A stretch of 64,000 nucleotides of DNA from Rhodobacteraceae bacterium Alg231-30 (GCA_900143615.1 FREU01000003.1:732237-796236); one strand, 5' to 3'. Shown: positions 1 through 9,234, counted from the first letter of the stretch. Numbers and translations: made by a program. Notes: generated by a model from the sequence alone, not told the origin.

Positions 1-2622
1 ACCGCCGGTCAGAAGTTTGGATGCCAATTGCACTTTCCAGAAAAGACCATAGGCACCTGCAAGCTCTGTCGCCTCAGCGGCATCCATCCATCCGATAGCG
101 ACGCCCGCGTCCAATCCAGCCCCCACCGAGCGGCGCGCAGCTCCGGACAAAAGCGCGCCGGTCTGGCTGATCAATTCCACATCCTGCAGACGACCTGCGC
201 CAATTTTCGCATCCCACGCCCCGTCTTGCGGCTTTGCCGCCGCAATCCGGGCGCGCATTTCCAAGACGTCTCTGCTCACCGCTCTGCGATCACGTGGGGT
301 TTTCAACACTTCTTTGCGGAAGCTTTCGATCTCATCCATCAACACCGCAGTCCCCGCAACCGGTCGCGCGCGCGTCAACGCCAGATGTTCCCACGTCCAT
401 GCTTCGTTCATCTGATAGTTTTTGAAAGAGAGCAGCGAGGTCGCCACAGGCCCCTGCGTCCCCGAAGGGCGCAGCCGCATATCGACCTCATAAAGCCGCC
501 CCTGCGGCATCGGCGCGCTTAGCGCGGTGACCAAGGCCTGCGTCAGACGCGCATAATACGCCCGCGCTGCCAAGGGACGGCGACCCTCAGAATAATCCAC
601 CCCATCCGCATCATAGATCACGATCAGATCAAGATCAGAAGAAGCATTCAGCCTTTTGGCCCCCAGCGACCCCATTCCCAACACGGCTGCACCACGGCCC
701 GGCATCTCGCCATGTTTCTCCGCAAACCGCGCAACAACTTCGGGCCAAAGCCCCGAGATCGCCGCCTGCGCAAGGTCGGTATATTGCTCCCCTGCTTCCC
801 GAGCCGCGATCACCCCACGCAAATGATGTACACCGACGCGAAACTGCCACTCTTTGGCCCACCGCCGTGCAGCGTCCAGTTTCAACTCATAGTCGGGCTC
901 AGAGGTCAACAACGCAGCAAGCTCATCGCGCAGCGCCTCTGCACCGGGCCATTCGGCAAAAAACGCGCCGCCAATAACCGCGTCAAACACCCCTGAATTG
1001 CGCGACAAATGTTGCGCCAAAGCCGGAGCGGTGCCGACAATATCCACCAAAAGGTCAATCAAATGCGGGTTTGCCTCAAACAGAGAAAACAGCTGGACGC
1101 CCGCAGGTAAACCTTTCAAAAATCCGTCAAGTGCCACCAGCGCTTCTTCCGGGCGTGCAGTGCGTGCCAAACGTCGCAAAAACTCTGGCCGCACACGCGC
1201 AAAAATCTCAACAGCTCTTGGGCTGCGCAGCGCAGGATATGTCTGCCAGCGCGCAATAATCTCGGGATCAAAATTGTCTGCATCGTCCCCTTCGCCGCCT
1301 TCCTCGGGTGCAAAAAAGTCTTCCGTCAGCCCATGCACCTCGGTCAATCGTTCGCGCAACTCGACCTGAAGTTCTGCCACATCACGCCCCATCAAACAGG
1401 CAATACGCGCCCAGCCATCCGCAGATGTCGGTAACAGATGCGTCTGGGCATCCGCCACCATCTGAATGCGATGCTCCACTTCACGATGAAAACGGTAATG
1501 GTCCGCCAAGGTTTCGGCAGTGGCTTCGGGTACCCAGTTTTTTGACGCCAACTTGCGCAGTGACGGCACCGTGTGGCGGTCTCGGAGATAGGGGTCGCGC
1601 CCGCCGGCAATCAACTGGCGCGTCTGAGTAAAGAACTCGATTTCGCGAATACCCCCACGCCCCAACTTCATGTTGTGCCCGTCCAACTGGATCTCGCCTC
1701 CCAGCCCTTTGTGTTCACGAATGCGCAAACGCATATCATGCGCGTCTTGTATGGCGGCGAAATCCAAATGCCTGCGCCACACAAACGGGCGCAGCGTGTC
1801 CAAAAACCGCTGCCCTGCCGCAAGATCGCCCGCCGACGGCCGCGCCTTGATATAGGCTGCACGCTCCCACGTGCGCCCCAGACTCTCATAATAGCGCTCC
1901 GCCGCCTCCATCGCGAGACAAACAGGAGTCACAGCCGGATCGGGCCGCAGACGCAAATCAGTGCGGAAAACATAACCCTCAGAGGTGATATCATTGAGCA
2001 TCGCCGACATTTTTCGAGTCGCACGAATAAAGCTGGCGCGCGCATCGTGATAGTCATCTGGGTCGAACCGCGTTTCATCAAACAGACAAATGAGATCAAT
2101 GTCTGAACTATAGTTCAGTTCATGCGCTCCCATTTTGCCCATCGCAAGCGTCACCATTCCACCACCCGTTGGGATGTCGTCCTCGGTGGCACCGGGCAGT
2201 TTGCCGCGCCGGATTTCCGCACCAATTGTGGCTTCCAGCGCAACTTGGCTGGCCAAATCGGCAAAATCCGTCAGAGTGCCAGTGACCTTCTCAAGCGCCC
2301 AAGCGCCAGACAGGTCTGCAAGCGCTGTAATCAAAGCCACGCGGCGTTTGGCTTGGCGCAGCGCAACCGGCAAAACATCCGGCGCGGTTTCTCGCAGTTG
2401 AGCAAATAGAGCGTCAAGCGCAATTTCCGGATCATCCAGCGCCGCAGGCAACCACTCCGCCTCGCGCAGAATGAGGGATTTCAGATAGGGACTAGACCCT
2501 CCGGTTCCCTCAACCAGACGGGCAAGATCGCCCCCAAGATCAGGAACAGCGGCCAGCGCCTCCTGTCCAATTTCAACATCAAATGCATGCGGCAAACGGG
2601 TGATACGGTCTTCAAATCTCAT
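1..2622 (-). CDS. glnE: bifunctional glutamine synthetase adenylyltransferase/adenylyl-removing enzyme, 3' end outside window
   Basis: GlnE attaches AMP to, and removes it from, glutamine synthetase in response to PII and glutamine, so it sets nitrogen assimilation in the cytoplasm. The reading frame stays open from an ATG at 2622 to the window edge, giving 874 codons. Two nucleotidyltransferase motifs are readable on the reverse strand: KMGAHELNYSSDIDL near codon 165 (de-adenylylation half) and GSLGAKRLNASSDLDLIV near codon 660 (adenylylation half). This tandem architecture is diagnostic of GlnE. Full-length family members are about 900-1000 residues, so only the last C-terminal part is missing. 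It is divergent from the Sel1-repeat gene at 2804, with about 180 bp between them for both promoters. Confidence 0.95.
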   Translation of the reverse strand, partial: MRFEDRITRLPHAFDVEIGQEALAAVPDLGGDLARLVEGTGGSSPYLKSLILREAEWLPAALDDPEIALDALFAQLRETAPDVLPVALRQAKRRVALITALADLSGAWALEKVTGTLTDFADLASQVALEATIGAEIRRGKLPGATEDDIPTGGGMVTLAMGKMGAHELNYSSDIDLICLFDETRFDPDDYHDARASFIRATRKMSAMLNDITSEGYVFRTDLRLRPDPAVTPVCLAMEAAERYYESLGRTWERAAYIKARPSAGDLAAGQRFLDTLRPFVWRRHLDFAAIQDAHDMRLRIREHKGLGGEIQLDGHNMKLGRGGIREIEFFTQTRQLIAGGRDPYLRDRHTVPSLRKLASKNWVPEATAETLADHYRFHREVEHRIQMVADAQTHLLPTSADGWARIACLMGRDVAELQVELRERLTEVHGLTEDFFAPEEGGEGDDADNFDPEIIARWQTYPALRSPRAVEIFARVRPEFLRRLARTARPEEALVALDGFLKGLPAGVQLFSLFEANPHLIDLLVDIVGTAPALAQHLSRNSGVFDAVIGGAFFAEWPGAEALRDELAALLTSEPDYELKLDAARRWAKEWQFRVGVHHLRGVIAAREAGEQYTDLAQAAISGLWPEVVARFAEKHGEMPGRGAAVLGMGSLGAKRLNASSDLDLIVIYDADGVDYSEGRRPLAARAYYARLTQALVTALSAPMPQGRLYEVDMRLRPSGTQGPVATSLLSFKNYQMNEAWTWEHLALTRARPVAGTAVLMDEIESFRKEVLKTPRDRRAVSRDVLEMRARIAAAKPQDGAWDAKIGAGRLQDVELISQTGALLSGAARRSVGAGLDAGVAIGWMDAAEATELAGAYGLFWKVQLASKLLTGG

Positions 2623-2803
2623 GGCGCGACTGTGCGTGTGACGTTCTCCAAGGTCAATGCGCGATGCCGTCAAAATTGACGCACCCTAATGCGCAAATCC
2701 TATACGAAAGAGTATCAAACTGTCCCAAGGCACCACCCCGCCTCGCACTTGTCTTTGATACGCTGAGCCAAACAAAAGCTTCAGTCGAACAAGGAGAAAA
2801 ACT

Positions 2804-3862
2804 GTGCCCCGTCTCAATGGACTTGTCGTCTCTCTCTGTCTCGCGATTGCCGCGCCTGCGCAATCTTGGGCCAGTACGTCCCCGCAAGATCAAAAGGCCA
2901 AGCTGAACTTGGCGCTGCAAACCATTGAAACAGAACCTCAGGCCGGTCTTGAACTGCTCAGAGAGTTGGCTGCACAAGACCACGCCAAGTCGCTTGATCG
3001 TTTGGCCTATTTTGCGCTCAAGGGTGTGGGGCAGCCAATTGATCCCGCCCTTGCAATCGACCTTTATCAACGCGCCATCGATGCCGGCCACACGCGTTCA
3101 CTGATTTCACTGGCAAAAACTCAAGTGAAAGTCGGCCAATATGACCAAGCGTTCGCATCCTTTGAGGCGGCGATGGAGCTTGACCTCAAAGGCGCGGAGG
3201 TTGCCTTTTTGATCAGTCACGCAAATGCGCAACTTGGACATCACTCAGATCCCGAAATGGCATGGCCACGCCTTGTTGAGCTGGCACAGGCTGGCGATCG
3301 CAATGCGCAGTTGGGCGCTCTTTATGTCGCATCAAAGAGTAATCGCAAAATCGCCGATGACTCGCGCATCGTGAACAGTCTTCTGTCAAAGGCAGAGGCC
3401 GGAGACGGCAAGGCCGCCGAAACGCTACTGCGCTATTTGCGCACGCAAACCTCAAAGCAGTCCCAGTATCTGGAAATCCGACAAAGCTTGGTCACACACG
3501 ACAAAATCCGCCCTCGCGTCATGACCGAAGAGCAGCTGTATCTGGCTCAAACACAATCTCCAGGCCAATTTTGGACCGCGTCCGAAACGATTTTACAAAA
3601 CGCTGACACCTCCGGCTATGCCCGCGGTTTGTTCATCACCTCGCGGATCAATAAAAACGCTTATGTGCGCATTCTTCAGCGAGAGCTGTCAGAGCTTGGC
3701 TACAACCCCGGTCGATCGTCCGGCTACCTGACGCAAAGAACAATTCTGGCCCTCGCAGAGTTTTGCCAAGACCAGAATATCAACGACGTTTGCCGCCATG
3801 GCCCGTTAAAATCCGCCGCGATCAAACTTGTCGCAACAGAGCTGACCAAAGTTAAGTTTTAG
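2804..3862 (+). CDS. exported Sel1/TPR-repeat protein with C-terminal peptidoglycan-binding-like domain
   Basis: The start is GTG, preceded by AAGGAG at 2791-2796. The 352-residue product begins with a signal peptide (hydrophobic LVVSLCLAIAAPAQSWA, cleavage near residue 24). Residues about 35-200 contain Sel1-type helical repeats, for example the LAYFALKGVGQPIDPALAIDLYQRAIDAGH pattern. The last 65 residues (LQRELSELGYNPGRSSGYLT and onward) resemble a PG_binding_1 fold with two late cysteines. It sits just upstream of the O-acetylation cassette and on the same strand, but a strong terminator follows it, so it is probably a separate transcript. By position and repeat type it could play the part of AlgK, the scaffold lipoprotein of alginate export, but it has no lipobox, so this is inference. 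Confidence 0.75.
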   Translation: MPRLNGLVVSLCLAIAAPAQSWASTSPQDQKAKLNLALQTIETEPQAGLELLRELAAQDHAKSLDRLAYFALKGVGQPIDPALAIDLYQRAIDAGHTRSLISLAKTQVKVGQYDQAFASFEAAMELDLKGAEVAFLISHANAQLGHHSDPEMAWPRLVELAQAGDRNAQLGALYVASKSNRKIADDSRIVNSLLSKAEAGDGKAAETLLRYLRTQTSKQSQYLEIRQSLVTHDKIRPRVMTEEQLYLAQTQSPGQFWTASETILQNADTSGYARGLFITSRINKNAYVRILQRELSELGYNPGRSSGYLTQRTILALAEFCQDQNINDVCRHGPLKSAAIKLVATELTKVKF

Positions 3863-3887
3863 GTTTGAAACCATACACATCTATCTG

Positions 3888-3919
3888 AACGGGCCGATGC
3901 CTTTGCGGCCCGTTTTTAT
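3888..3919 (+). terminator. rho-independent terminator after the Sel1-repeat gene
   Basis: AACGGGCCG at 3888-3896 pairs with CGGCCCGTT at 3906-3914 across a 9-nt loop and is followed by TTTATTT. It lies 25 bp after the stop of the Sel1-repeat gene. Confidence 0.85.
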
Positions 3920-3957
3920 TTGCGGTGCCACGTCTTTCGCGCCCGGGGTATGCTAAG

Positions 3958-3974
3958 GTATAGCCCCGCTATAC
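3958..3974. promoter_or_regulatory. inverted repeat upstream of the O-acetylation operon
   Basis: GTATAGC (3958-3964) and GCTATAC (3968-3974) form a perfect 7-bp inverted repeat with a 3-bp spacer. It lies 65 bp before the AlgF-like start codon, in the short region between a terminator and the operon, where an operator would be expected. No regulator gene is adjacent, so the cognate protein is unknown. Confidence 0.35.
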
Positions 3975-4038
3975 ACCTCCCCACACCTCTCCGAGCCGCG
4001 CTTCAGCTAAACAGAAAGCATTCGGAAAGGACCTTGCA

Positions 4039-4656
4039 ATGACTGTATTCAAACACTTGGCATCAGCCTCAGCTATCTCTGCCACTGCCCTTATTCTCTC
4101 CACATCACCTTTTTGGGCGCAGGACGCGCTTTATTCAGACGTCGCCCCGGAAGATGCGGTCTTCGTTCGCCTGCTTGACCAGGACCTTACGCAGGTCGAC
4201 ATGGGCGGCGACATCGTTGAACGCGCGCCTGACGTTGGAACCGCCTATATCGCGATCAGCCAGTCCGAGCTGAAAACAGAACCCGCGGCCCGCCATCTCT
4301 CGTATGTGCTTGATGACAACGGAACCCCCCGCGCCATACCGGAACCGGATCGCGAGGACCTCTCCAAAGTGCATCTGATGCTGCTCAACAGCGCAAGCGA
4401 GCAAATGCGTCTCATCATTGCCGACAACAAAATGCAAGTGATCGCGCCAACCGACAGTTTCAATGCCGCCTCCCGTGCCGTTAATCCGGTGTCGGTTGTT
4501 CTGGCGGTTCAGCGGGTATCTGACGGCGCCATCCTGTCAGAATTCGACCTACGCCTCAGCCGTGGTCAAAACGTGACCTTTCTGGCCAAAGACGATCAGG
4601 CAGTTCTCATCGAAAACAGCTTCGGCCCCGTGATGTCGCTCACGTCCGGAGGCTGA
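4039..4656 (+). CDS. AlgF-like periplasmic O-acetylation accessory protein
   Basis: The ATG at 4039 follows GAAAGGA (4025-4031). The product has 205 residues and a signal peptide ending near ..TSPFWAQ. The rest is a soluble, mostly beta-rich periplasmic protein. Its length, export signal and place directly before an AlgI-type acyltransferase match AlgF, which helps pass acetyl groups to the polymer in alginate O-acetylation. The stop codon is one base before the algI-like ATG, so the two are translationally coupled. Sequence conservation in AlgF is weak, so the assignment rests mainly on gene order. Confidence 0.7.
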   Translation: MTVFKHLASASAISATALILSTSPFWAQDALYSDVAPEDAVFVRLLDQDLTQVDMGGDIVERAPDVGTAYIAISQSELKTEPAARHLSYVLDDNGTPRAIPEPDREDLSKVHLMLLNSASEQMRLIIADNKMQVIAPTDSFNAASRAVNPVSVVLAVQRVSDGAILSEFDLRLSRGQNVTFLAKDDQAVLIENSFGPVMSLTSGG

Positions 4657-4657
4657 C

Positions 4658-6085
4658 ATGATTTTTTCCACCCCAATTTTTGTGTTTGCGTTCCTGCCAC
4701 TGTTTCTGATCGCCTATTATTTGGTGCCCGCCAAACTGCGCACCACGGTCATTCTGATCGGCAGCTGCATATTTTATGGCTGGTGGAAGGCAACCTATCT
4801 GCTGTTGGTCCTCGGCATTGCGGCCGTGAGCTATGTCGCGGGAGCAATTGCTCTTAACGGCGCGACAAAAGCGCACCGAGTTTGGGCCGTTCGCCTTGGC
4901 GTCTGCGCAAACCTGCTTGCCTTGGCTTGGTTTAAATACGCCTATTTCATCGCCAACAGCTTTGACGCAGCCCTCGCGAAAATCGGCTTTCCACGTGACG
5001 CAGGCATTCAGCTGCCCGACATCATTCTGCCAATCGGGCTGTCGTTTCTGGTGTTTCAGTCGATCAGCTACATCTTGGACGTCTCCCGCCGCGACGCGCC
5101 CCCTGCCCGCCGCATGGTGGATTTTCTGGCCTTCTCAACTCTGTTTCCCCAACTCATCGCGGGCCCGATCCTGCGCTACAAGGACCTCGCGGATCAGTTC
5201 GAAGACCGCACCCACAGTCTGCGCCAGTTCTATCATGGGGCCAGCCGCTTTGTGACAGGCTTGGCCATGAAGCTCTTGATCGCAGATAGCGTCGCGCCTT
5301 TGGCAGACCGTCTCTTTGCGCTTTCGACCCCGACAATGGCCGAAAGCTGGCTCGCGGCTCTGGCTTATTCCATCCAGCTGTTCTTTGATTTTGCGGGCTA
5401 TTCAGCCATGGCCATTGGTCTGGGGCTGATGATCGGCTTTCGCTTTGTCGAGAACTTCAACGCGCCCTACATCAGCCGCTCTGTCACCGAATTCTGGAAA
5501 CGCTGGCACATCAGCCTGTCCAACTGGTTGCGAGACTATCTCTATGTCCCACTGGGCGGCAATCGTGGCGGCTCTTTCAAAACCTACCGCAACCTGCTTT
5601 TGACCATGGTTCTGGGCGGTTTGTGGCATGGCGCCAACTGGACCTTTATTCTCTGGGGGATCTGGCACGGTGGCCTGATGGCACTTGAGCGCTCCTTGGG
5701 GTCCAAATCTCGCGCCAGCGTCTGGCCCGCCGCAATTGCCTGGCCCCTCACGATGATCCTTGTGATGATCGGCTGGGTGATGTTTCGCGCCCCAACCGTG
5801 ACACAGGGCTTGGGAATCTACCAGGGCATGTTGGGCTTCAATGGCCTGCCGCTGACAGGTGAAACCCTCCTGCTCATGCGACCGACCGAAGCGATAAGTC
5901 TCGCACTTGGTATCGCAATTTCGACCGCCCAAGGCTGGGCCCCCAACCTGCGCGACCTGTCACAACGAGTCCCTACACAAATCGCAAACTCTGCATCGTT
6001 TGTGCGCGCTGTCTGCCTGTTTTGCCTCTGCGGTATGATCATGCAGGCCCGCGCGGACAGCCCTTTCCTCTATTTTCAGTTTTAG
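4658..6085 (+). CDS. algI: AlgI-type membrane-bound O-acyltransferase (MBOAT)
   Basis: This is a 475-residue polytopic membrane protein of the MBOAT family. AlgI moves acetyl groups across the inner membrane for periplasmic polysaccharide O-acetylation. Visible family marks are the LFPQLIAGPILR stretch, the WKRWHISLSNWLRDYLYVPL block, and GLWHGANW with the invariant histidine at residue 324; a second conserved histidine (GIWHGG) is residue 337. Length matches AlgI, DltB and PatA. The ribosome site CCGGAGG overlaps the end of the upstream AlgF-like gene. The substrate polymer is not evident because no glycosyltransferase or polymerase gene is nearby; alginate itself should not be assumed. Confidence 0.93.
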   Translation: MIFSTPIFVFAFLPLFLIAYYLVPAKLRTTVILIGSCIFYGWWKATYLLLVLGIAAVSYVAGAIALNGATKAHRVWAVRLGVCANLLALAWFKYAYFIANSFDAALAKIGFPRDAGIQLPDIILPIGLSFLVFQSISYILDVSRRDAPPARRMVDFLAFSTLFPQLIAGPILRYKDLADQFEDRTHSLRQFYHGASRFVTGLAMKLLIADSVAPLADRLFALSTPTMAESWLAALAYSIQLFFDFAGYSAMAIGLGLMIGFRFVENFNAPYISRSVTEFWKRWHISLSNWLRDYLYVPLGGNRGGSFKTYRNLLLTMVLGGLWHGANWTFILWGIWHGGLMALERSLGSKSRASVWPAAIAWPLTMILVMIGWVMFRAPTVTQGLGIYQGMLGFNGLPLTGETLLLMRPTEAISLALGIAISTAQGWAPNLRDLSQRVPTQIANSASFVRAVCLFCLCGMIMQARADSPFLYFQF

Positions 6086-6094
6086 GAGGCCAGA

Positions 6095-7132
6095 ATGTCT
6101 TTGCTCTCAAAATCCACGACAGCTTTGATCGCGCTTTCACTTGTCATTCTGTGCGCTCTCCCCGGCTTTCTCACATTGTCACGCACCTCGCCCCAAGGCA
6201 TTGGCCTGCAGTTGGGCAATGGTCTGAGCCAAAGGCTTTATGAGGCCCGATTTGACAAGGCATTCCCCCTGCGCAAAGAGGCCCAAGCGGCTTGGGCGGC
6301 CTTGCGCCTGTCCCTTTTTCGCGAAGTGGCGGATGGCGCAGTCCTCGGTCACAATGGCTGGCTGTTTACGGCAGAAGAATTTGTCGAACCCACACTGGAA
6401 ATCGATCCCATTGGCGCGCTGCAACATGCGCAATCCACTTTGGCGGCTGCCGACATTGCGCTTTTGGTTCTTCTTGTACCGGACAAGGCCCGCATCATGG
6501 CCGACAAACTGCCCGTTACACGCTCTCGCCTCTTTGAGGCGCGATATGAAACCAGCTTGCAAACACTGGCAGACTTAAACATCCAAACGTTGGATTTGCG
6601 CCCAACCTTCTCAGGGTTTTCCGACACCACTCCCGCTTTCATGCGAAGCGACACGCATTGGAGCCCACAAGGCGCAGCCGCCGTCGCCCAAACAACGGCC
6701 AACGCCGCGCAGGGCACTGTGGCGTCGCAATCCCAATTTGAGACCCTCGCAACAGGCGTAACGGCCTTCGAAGGTGATCTTTTCTCCTTTGCCGAAACAG
6801 GACGCTGGAAGCCCATCGTGGGCCCTGTCGCCGAGACAATCAAAACCTACGAATCCCACTCAGCAAGTGCCGAAAACTTTGGACTTCTCGATGACATCAG
6901 CACGCCGATTGCGCTGGTCGGCACCAGCTTTTCAGCCCGCCCCGACTTTCACTTTGAAGGGTTCCTGAAATCCGCGTTCCAAGCCGATGTTGTCAACCAC
7001 TCCCAAATCGGACGCGGCCCTTTCGCACCGATGGAACAATTTCTGACCACTCTCACCACACATTCTTCGGTGCCCGATCTGGTGATCTGGGAAATTCCCG
7101 AACGCTATCTTCCGACAGGAGCCCACCAATGA
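6095..7132 (+). CDS. AlgJ/AlgX-like SGNH-fold O-acetyltransferase, first copy
   Basis: The product has 345 residues with an N-terminal hydrophobic anchor or signal. Members transfer acetyl from the MBOAT partner to the polysaccharide in the periplasm. The HNGWLF motif, the D-x-H-W block (D186, H188, W189) and GTSFS with the presumed nucleophile S278 give the Asp-His-Ser triad in the order seen in AlgJ and AlgX. Nine bases separate it from the algI-like stop, with an AGGAGG site. It overlaps the next gene by 4 bp (ATGA). It lacks the long C-terminal region present in its neighbour, so it is closer to AlgJ in architecture. Confidence 0.85.
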   Translation: MSLLSKSTTALIALSLVILCALPGFLTLSRTSPQGIGLQLGNGLSQRLYEARFDKAFPLRKEAQAAWAALRLSLFREVADGAVLGHNGWLFTAEEFVEPTLEIDPIGALQHAQSTLAAADIALLVLLVPDKARIMADKLPVTRSRLFEARYETSLQTLADLNIQTLDLRPTFSGFSDTTPAFMRSDTHWSPQGAAAVAQTTANAAQGTVASQSQFETLATGVTAFEGDLFSFAETGRWKPIVGPVAETIKTYESHSASAENFGLLDDISTPIALVGTSFSARPDFHFEGFLKSAFQADVVNHSQIGRGPFAPMEQFLTTLTTHSSVPDLVIWEIPERYLPTGAHQ

Positions 7133-8460
7133 AGACCATTATCAAAACCACCGCGCTTGCCTTGATCTGCGCTTGCGGCGCCACCAGCCTCGCGGCAGCA
7201 CCCGTATGTTCGCAATTTGCGTCACCTGATACGATGCCCAAGAAATATCGCAAGCTCGCGCCCGTCATTAACAATGCGGCGGACGGCTGGATCATCACAC
7301 AGGATCAGCTGCTTCAGACCTTTGAAGTCAACGACACAGTCACATATTTGATTGATGAGATTACCGCCGAATTCCAAAAACGCGACATTCTTCTGGCGTT
7401 ACTCGTCGCGCCTCCGCGCCCCGCCATTGCGGGTCAGGACGTTTTGGACAACGGCCAACCCGTAACAAATGACTATAACGCCGAACAAGCCGCCACCTCA
7501 TATTCCAATATGGTGGCCCAACTCCAGACAACAGCGGTGGTCATACCTGATCTTGCCAAGGTCGCTCTCTCCACAGCTGATATGCGCGACGCCTACTATT
7601 TTAAACGCGACACCCATTGGACCCCGCTGGGCGCGGCTCGCAGCATCGAGGCCCTTTCACTAACCGTCGCAAACAAGCACCCTGCTCTCTTCGCCACCGC
7701 TGGACAGGCACAGGCGCAGCTTCTCGCAGACGGCCCATCTTTGGTCGAGCGCGGCTCGCTGTCTGACATGACCAAAGCCACGTGCGAAATCCAACTCGCC
7801 CCCGAAGAAGCCGCCATTCCCCTTTATGAAAACGCGAGCAACGACCTTCTGGGCGATAGCGATGACAAGCCGCGCATCGCGCTGGCAGGGTCGAGCTTTA
7901 GCAATCGATACAAAAAAGACTTTTATCGCGTTGCGGATGCCCTTGCCGGCGCGTTTGATGCAGAGGTTCAGAACTTCTCGGTCTCTGGTGGCGGGTCCAT
8001 TGGTGCCATTGAAAGCATCGTCTTAGACGGCACGTTGAAGGCCGGAGACTATGACATGGTGGTTTGGGAGATGCCCTACACAGACTGGAAAAACCCCGAG
8101 AGTTTTCTGCGCCAGCTATTGGGGGCTCTCAGATTTGACAGCCAATCCCCAACCGCCCAATCCAAGAGCTTGGATCAAAGTGGAAAAGTGACGCTCGAGG
8201 GGTTTGACGCAGCCCCCAACATGGTTCTGATCCATACCCCAAATGGGCAAGCACAGCGCATGAAACTTGATGTCAAATCACTGAGTGGAGAAAAAGAAAC
8301 CATCAACCTTGTGCGCAAATCCCATATCCCCGCAGATCGTCGCGCCGATATCTGGGCCATTAGCCTTGCGGGAAAGTTTGATAACAAGATTGCCTCGGTC
8401 GCATTGCGCTATGATCCCGAGGAGACAGTGGAAGGAGCCAACATTATGCTTTCCAATTAA
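7129..8460 (+). CDS. AlgX-like SGNH-fold O-acetyltransferase with C-terminal extension, second copy
   Basis: The 443-residue product has a clear signal peptide (LALICACGATSLAAA). The acetyltransferase core has the DGWI motif in place of NGWLF, D161-x-H163-W, and GSSFS with the nucleophile S256. About 120 residues follow the core; in AlgX the corresponding part is a carbohydrate-binding module, and a beta-rich tail is plausible here. It begins inside the stop of the first copy, so the two are co-translated. Two paralogous acetyltransferases behind one MBOAT parallels the AlgI-AlgJ-AlgF-AlgX division of labour. It is the last gene of the cassette. Confidence 0.85.
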   Translation: MKTIIKTTALALICACGATSLAAAPVCSQFASPDTMPKKYRKLAPVINNAADGWIITQDQLLQTFEVNDTVTYLIDEITAEFQKRDILLALLVAPPRPAIAGQDVLDNGQPVTNDYNAEQAATSYSNMVAQLQTTAVVIPDLAKVALSTADMRDAYYFKRDTHWTPLGAARSIEALSLTVANKHPALFATAGQAQAQLLADGPSLVERGSLSDMTKATCEIQLAPEEAAIPLYENASNDLLGDSDDKPRIALAGSSFSNRYKKDFYRVADALAGAFDAEVQNFSVSGGGSIGAIESIVLDGTLKAGDYDMVVWEMPYTDWKNPESFLRQLLGALRFDSQSPTAQSKSLDQSGKVTLEGFDAAPNMVLIHTPNGQAQRMKLDVKSLSGEKETINLVRKSHIPADRRADIWAISLAGKFDNKIASVALRYDPEETVEGANIMLSN

Positions 8461-8651
8461 GAGAGCATTTTTTCCAAATCCGGTTTCACTAACCCGCTTT
8501 TGTGGACCTTTATTTGGGGGTGTCAGGCATCAAACGCCCCCCACAAATCAGAATCAAACGTCTTTTTTAACGCCGTTTCCTCTGATTTTTTTGTGTTTCA
8601 GGCACAAGGGTATCTATTTTTATCATTCACAAACAAAGCGTTGCGATATTT
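8461..8651. other. AT-rich non-coding gap after the acetylation cassette
   Basis: No gene is supported here. A GGGGGTG...CGCCCCCC inverted repeat at about 8514-8544 could be a weak terminator for the cassette. The rest is AT-rich and leads into the operator-like repeats upstream of the DUF2852 gene. Confidence 0.5.
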
Positions 8652-8728
8652 ATGTTAAAAGGATTTACATAAACCCTTGCACTTGGCCGGCTGAATACCA
8701 ATCTTAGGTATGTAAACACGATTTACAT
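8652..8728. promoter_or_regulatory. pair of near-identical palindromic operator-like sites
   Basis: ATGTTAAAAGGATTTACAT at 8652-8670 and ATGTAAACACGATTTACAT at 8710-8728 share the palindrome ATGTWAA-N5-TTTACAT, and both continue with AA. Their starts are 58 bp apart, and the second lies 31 bp before the DUF2852 start. A possible -35 (TTGCAC at 8677) sits between them. The arrangement fits a dimeric repressor or activator binding twice. The half-site resembles the TGT...ACA pattern of PpsR, but the spacing is 11 rather than 12, so no factor is assigned. Confidence 0.5.
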
Positions 8729-8759
8729 AACAGCACAAACGCCAACAATGGAGACACGC

Positions 8760-9179
8760 ATGATAACTGCAGCTGCACCCCACGACACCCAGCATATGGG
8801 TTGGTTCGCACGCAGCGAAGCCTGGCTTGACAGTAAAGGCAAAGGGGCCTGGATCACCGCAATGGTTCTTGGCTTCGTGTTTTTCTGGCCCGTTGGTCTG
8901 GCCCTTCTGTTTTACATGATCTGGAGCAAAAATATGTTCAAGAAATCCTCCTGTAGCCGCAGCTTTCAACGCCGGATGCATGTCATGACCCCAACAGGCA
9001 ACACCGCCTTTGACAGCTATCGCGAAGACACTCTGCGCCGACTGGAAGACGAGCAGAAAAGCTTTGAGGACTTCCTGCAACGTCTGCGCGATGCAAAAGA
9101 CAAATCCGAGTTCGACCAGTTTATGGACGAACGCGCGACAAAAGCGGCCCATGAGCGTATGCAAACCGAAGACGCTTGA
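8760..9179 (+). CDS. DUF2852 small membrane protein
   Basis: The ATG at 8760 is preferred over an in-frame ATG at 8748 because GGAGA (8750-8754) is correctly spaced only for the later one. The 139-residue product has the DUF2852 signature: an amphipathic WLDSKGKGAWI segment, one hydrophobic stretch (MVLGFVFFWPVGLALLFYMI), then a basic and charged helical C-terminal half rich in Arg and Glu. The function of the family is unknown. It is a single gene bounded by the palindrome pair upstream and a terminator downstream, so it is probably controlled on its own. Confidence 0.85.
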   Translation: MITAAAPHDTQHMGWFARSEAWLDSKGKGAWITAMVLGFVFFWPVGLALLFYMIWSKNMFKKSSCSRSFQRRMHVMTPTGNTAFDSYREDTLRRLEDEQKSFEDFLQRLRDAKDKSEFDQFMDERATKAAHERMQTEDA

Positions 9180-9206
9180 AGCCTGAATTAACCAAGCCTA
9201 CACACA

Positions 9207-9234
9207 GGGCGGCGCATTACGCGCCGCTCTTTTC
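9207..9234 (+). terminator. rho-independent terminator after the DUF2852 gene
   Basis: GCGGCGC (9209-9215) pairs with GCGCCGC (9221-9227) around ATTAC and is followed by TCTTTTC. Confidence 0.8.

Noticed and set aside
28-522. Open frame of 164 codons on the plus strand.
   Set aside because: It lies inside glnE on the other strand, with no ribosome site or family; it is a shadow frame.
2804-3862. Calling this gene algK.
   Set aside because: It has Sel1-type repeats but no lipobox, and a terminator separates it from the acetylation genes.
8652-8728. PpsR (CrtJ) binding sites.
   Set aside because: The TGT...ACA spacing is 11 bp in both sites rather than 12, and no photosynthesis gene is present.
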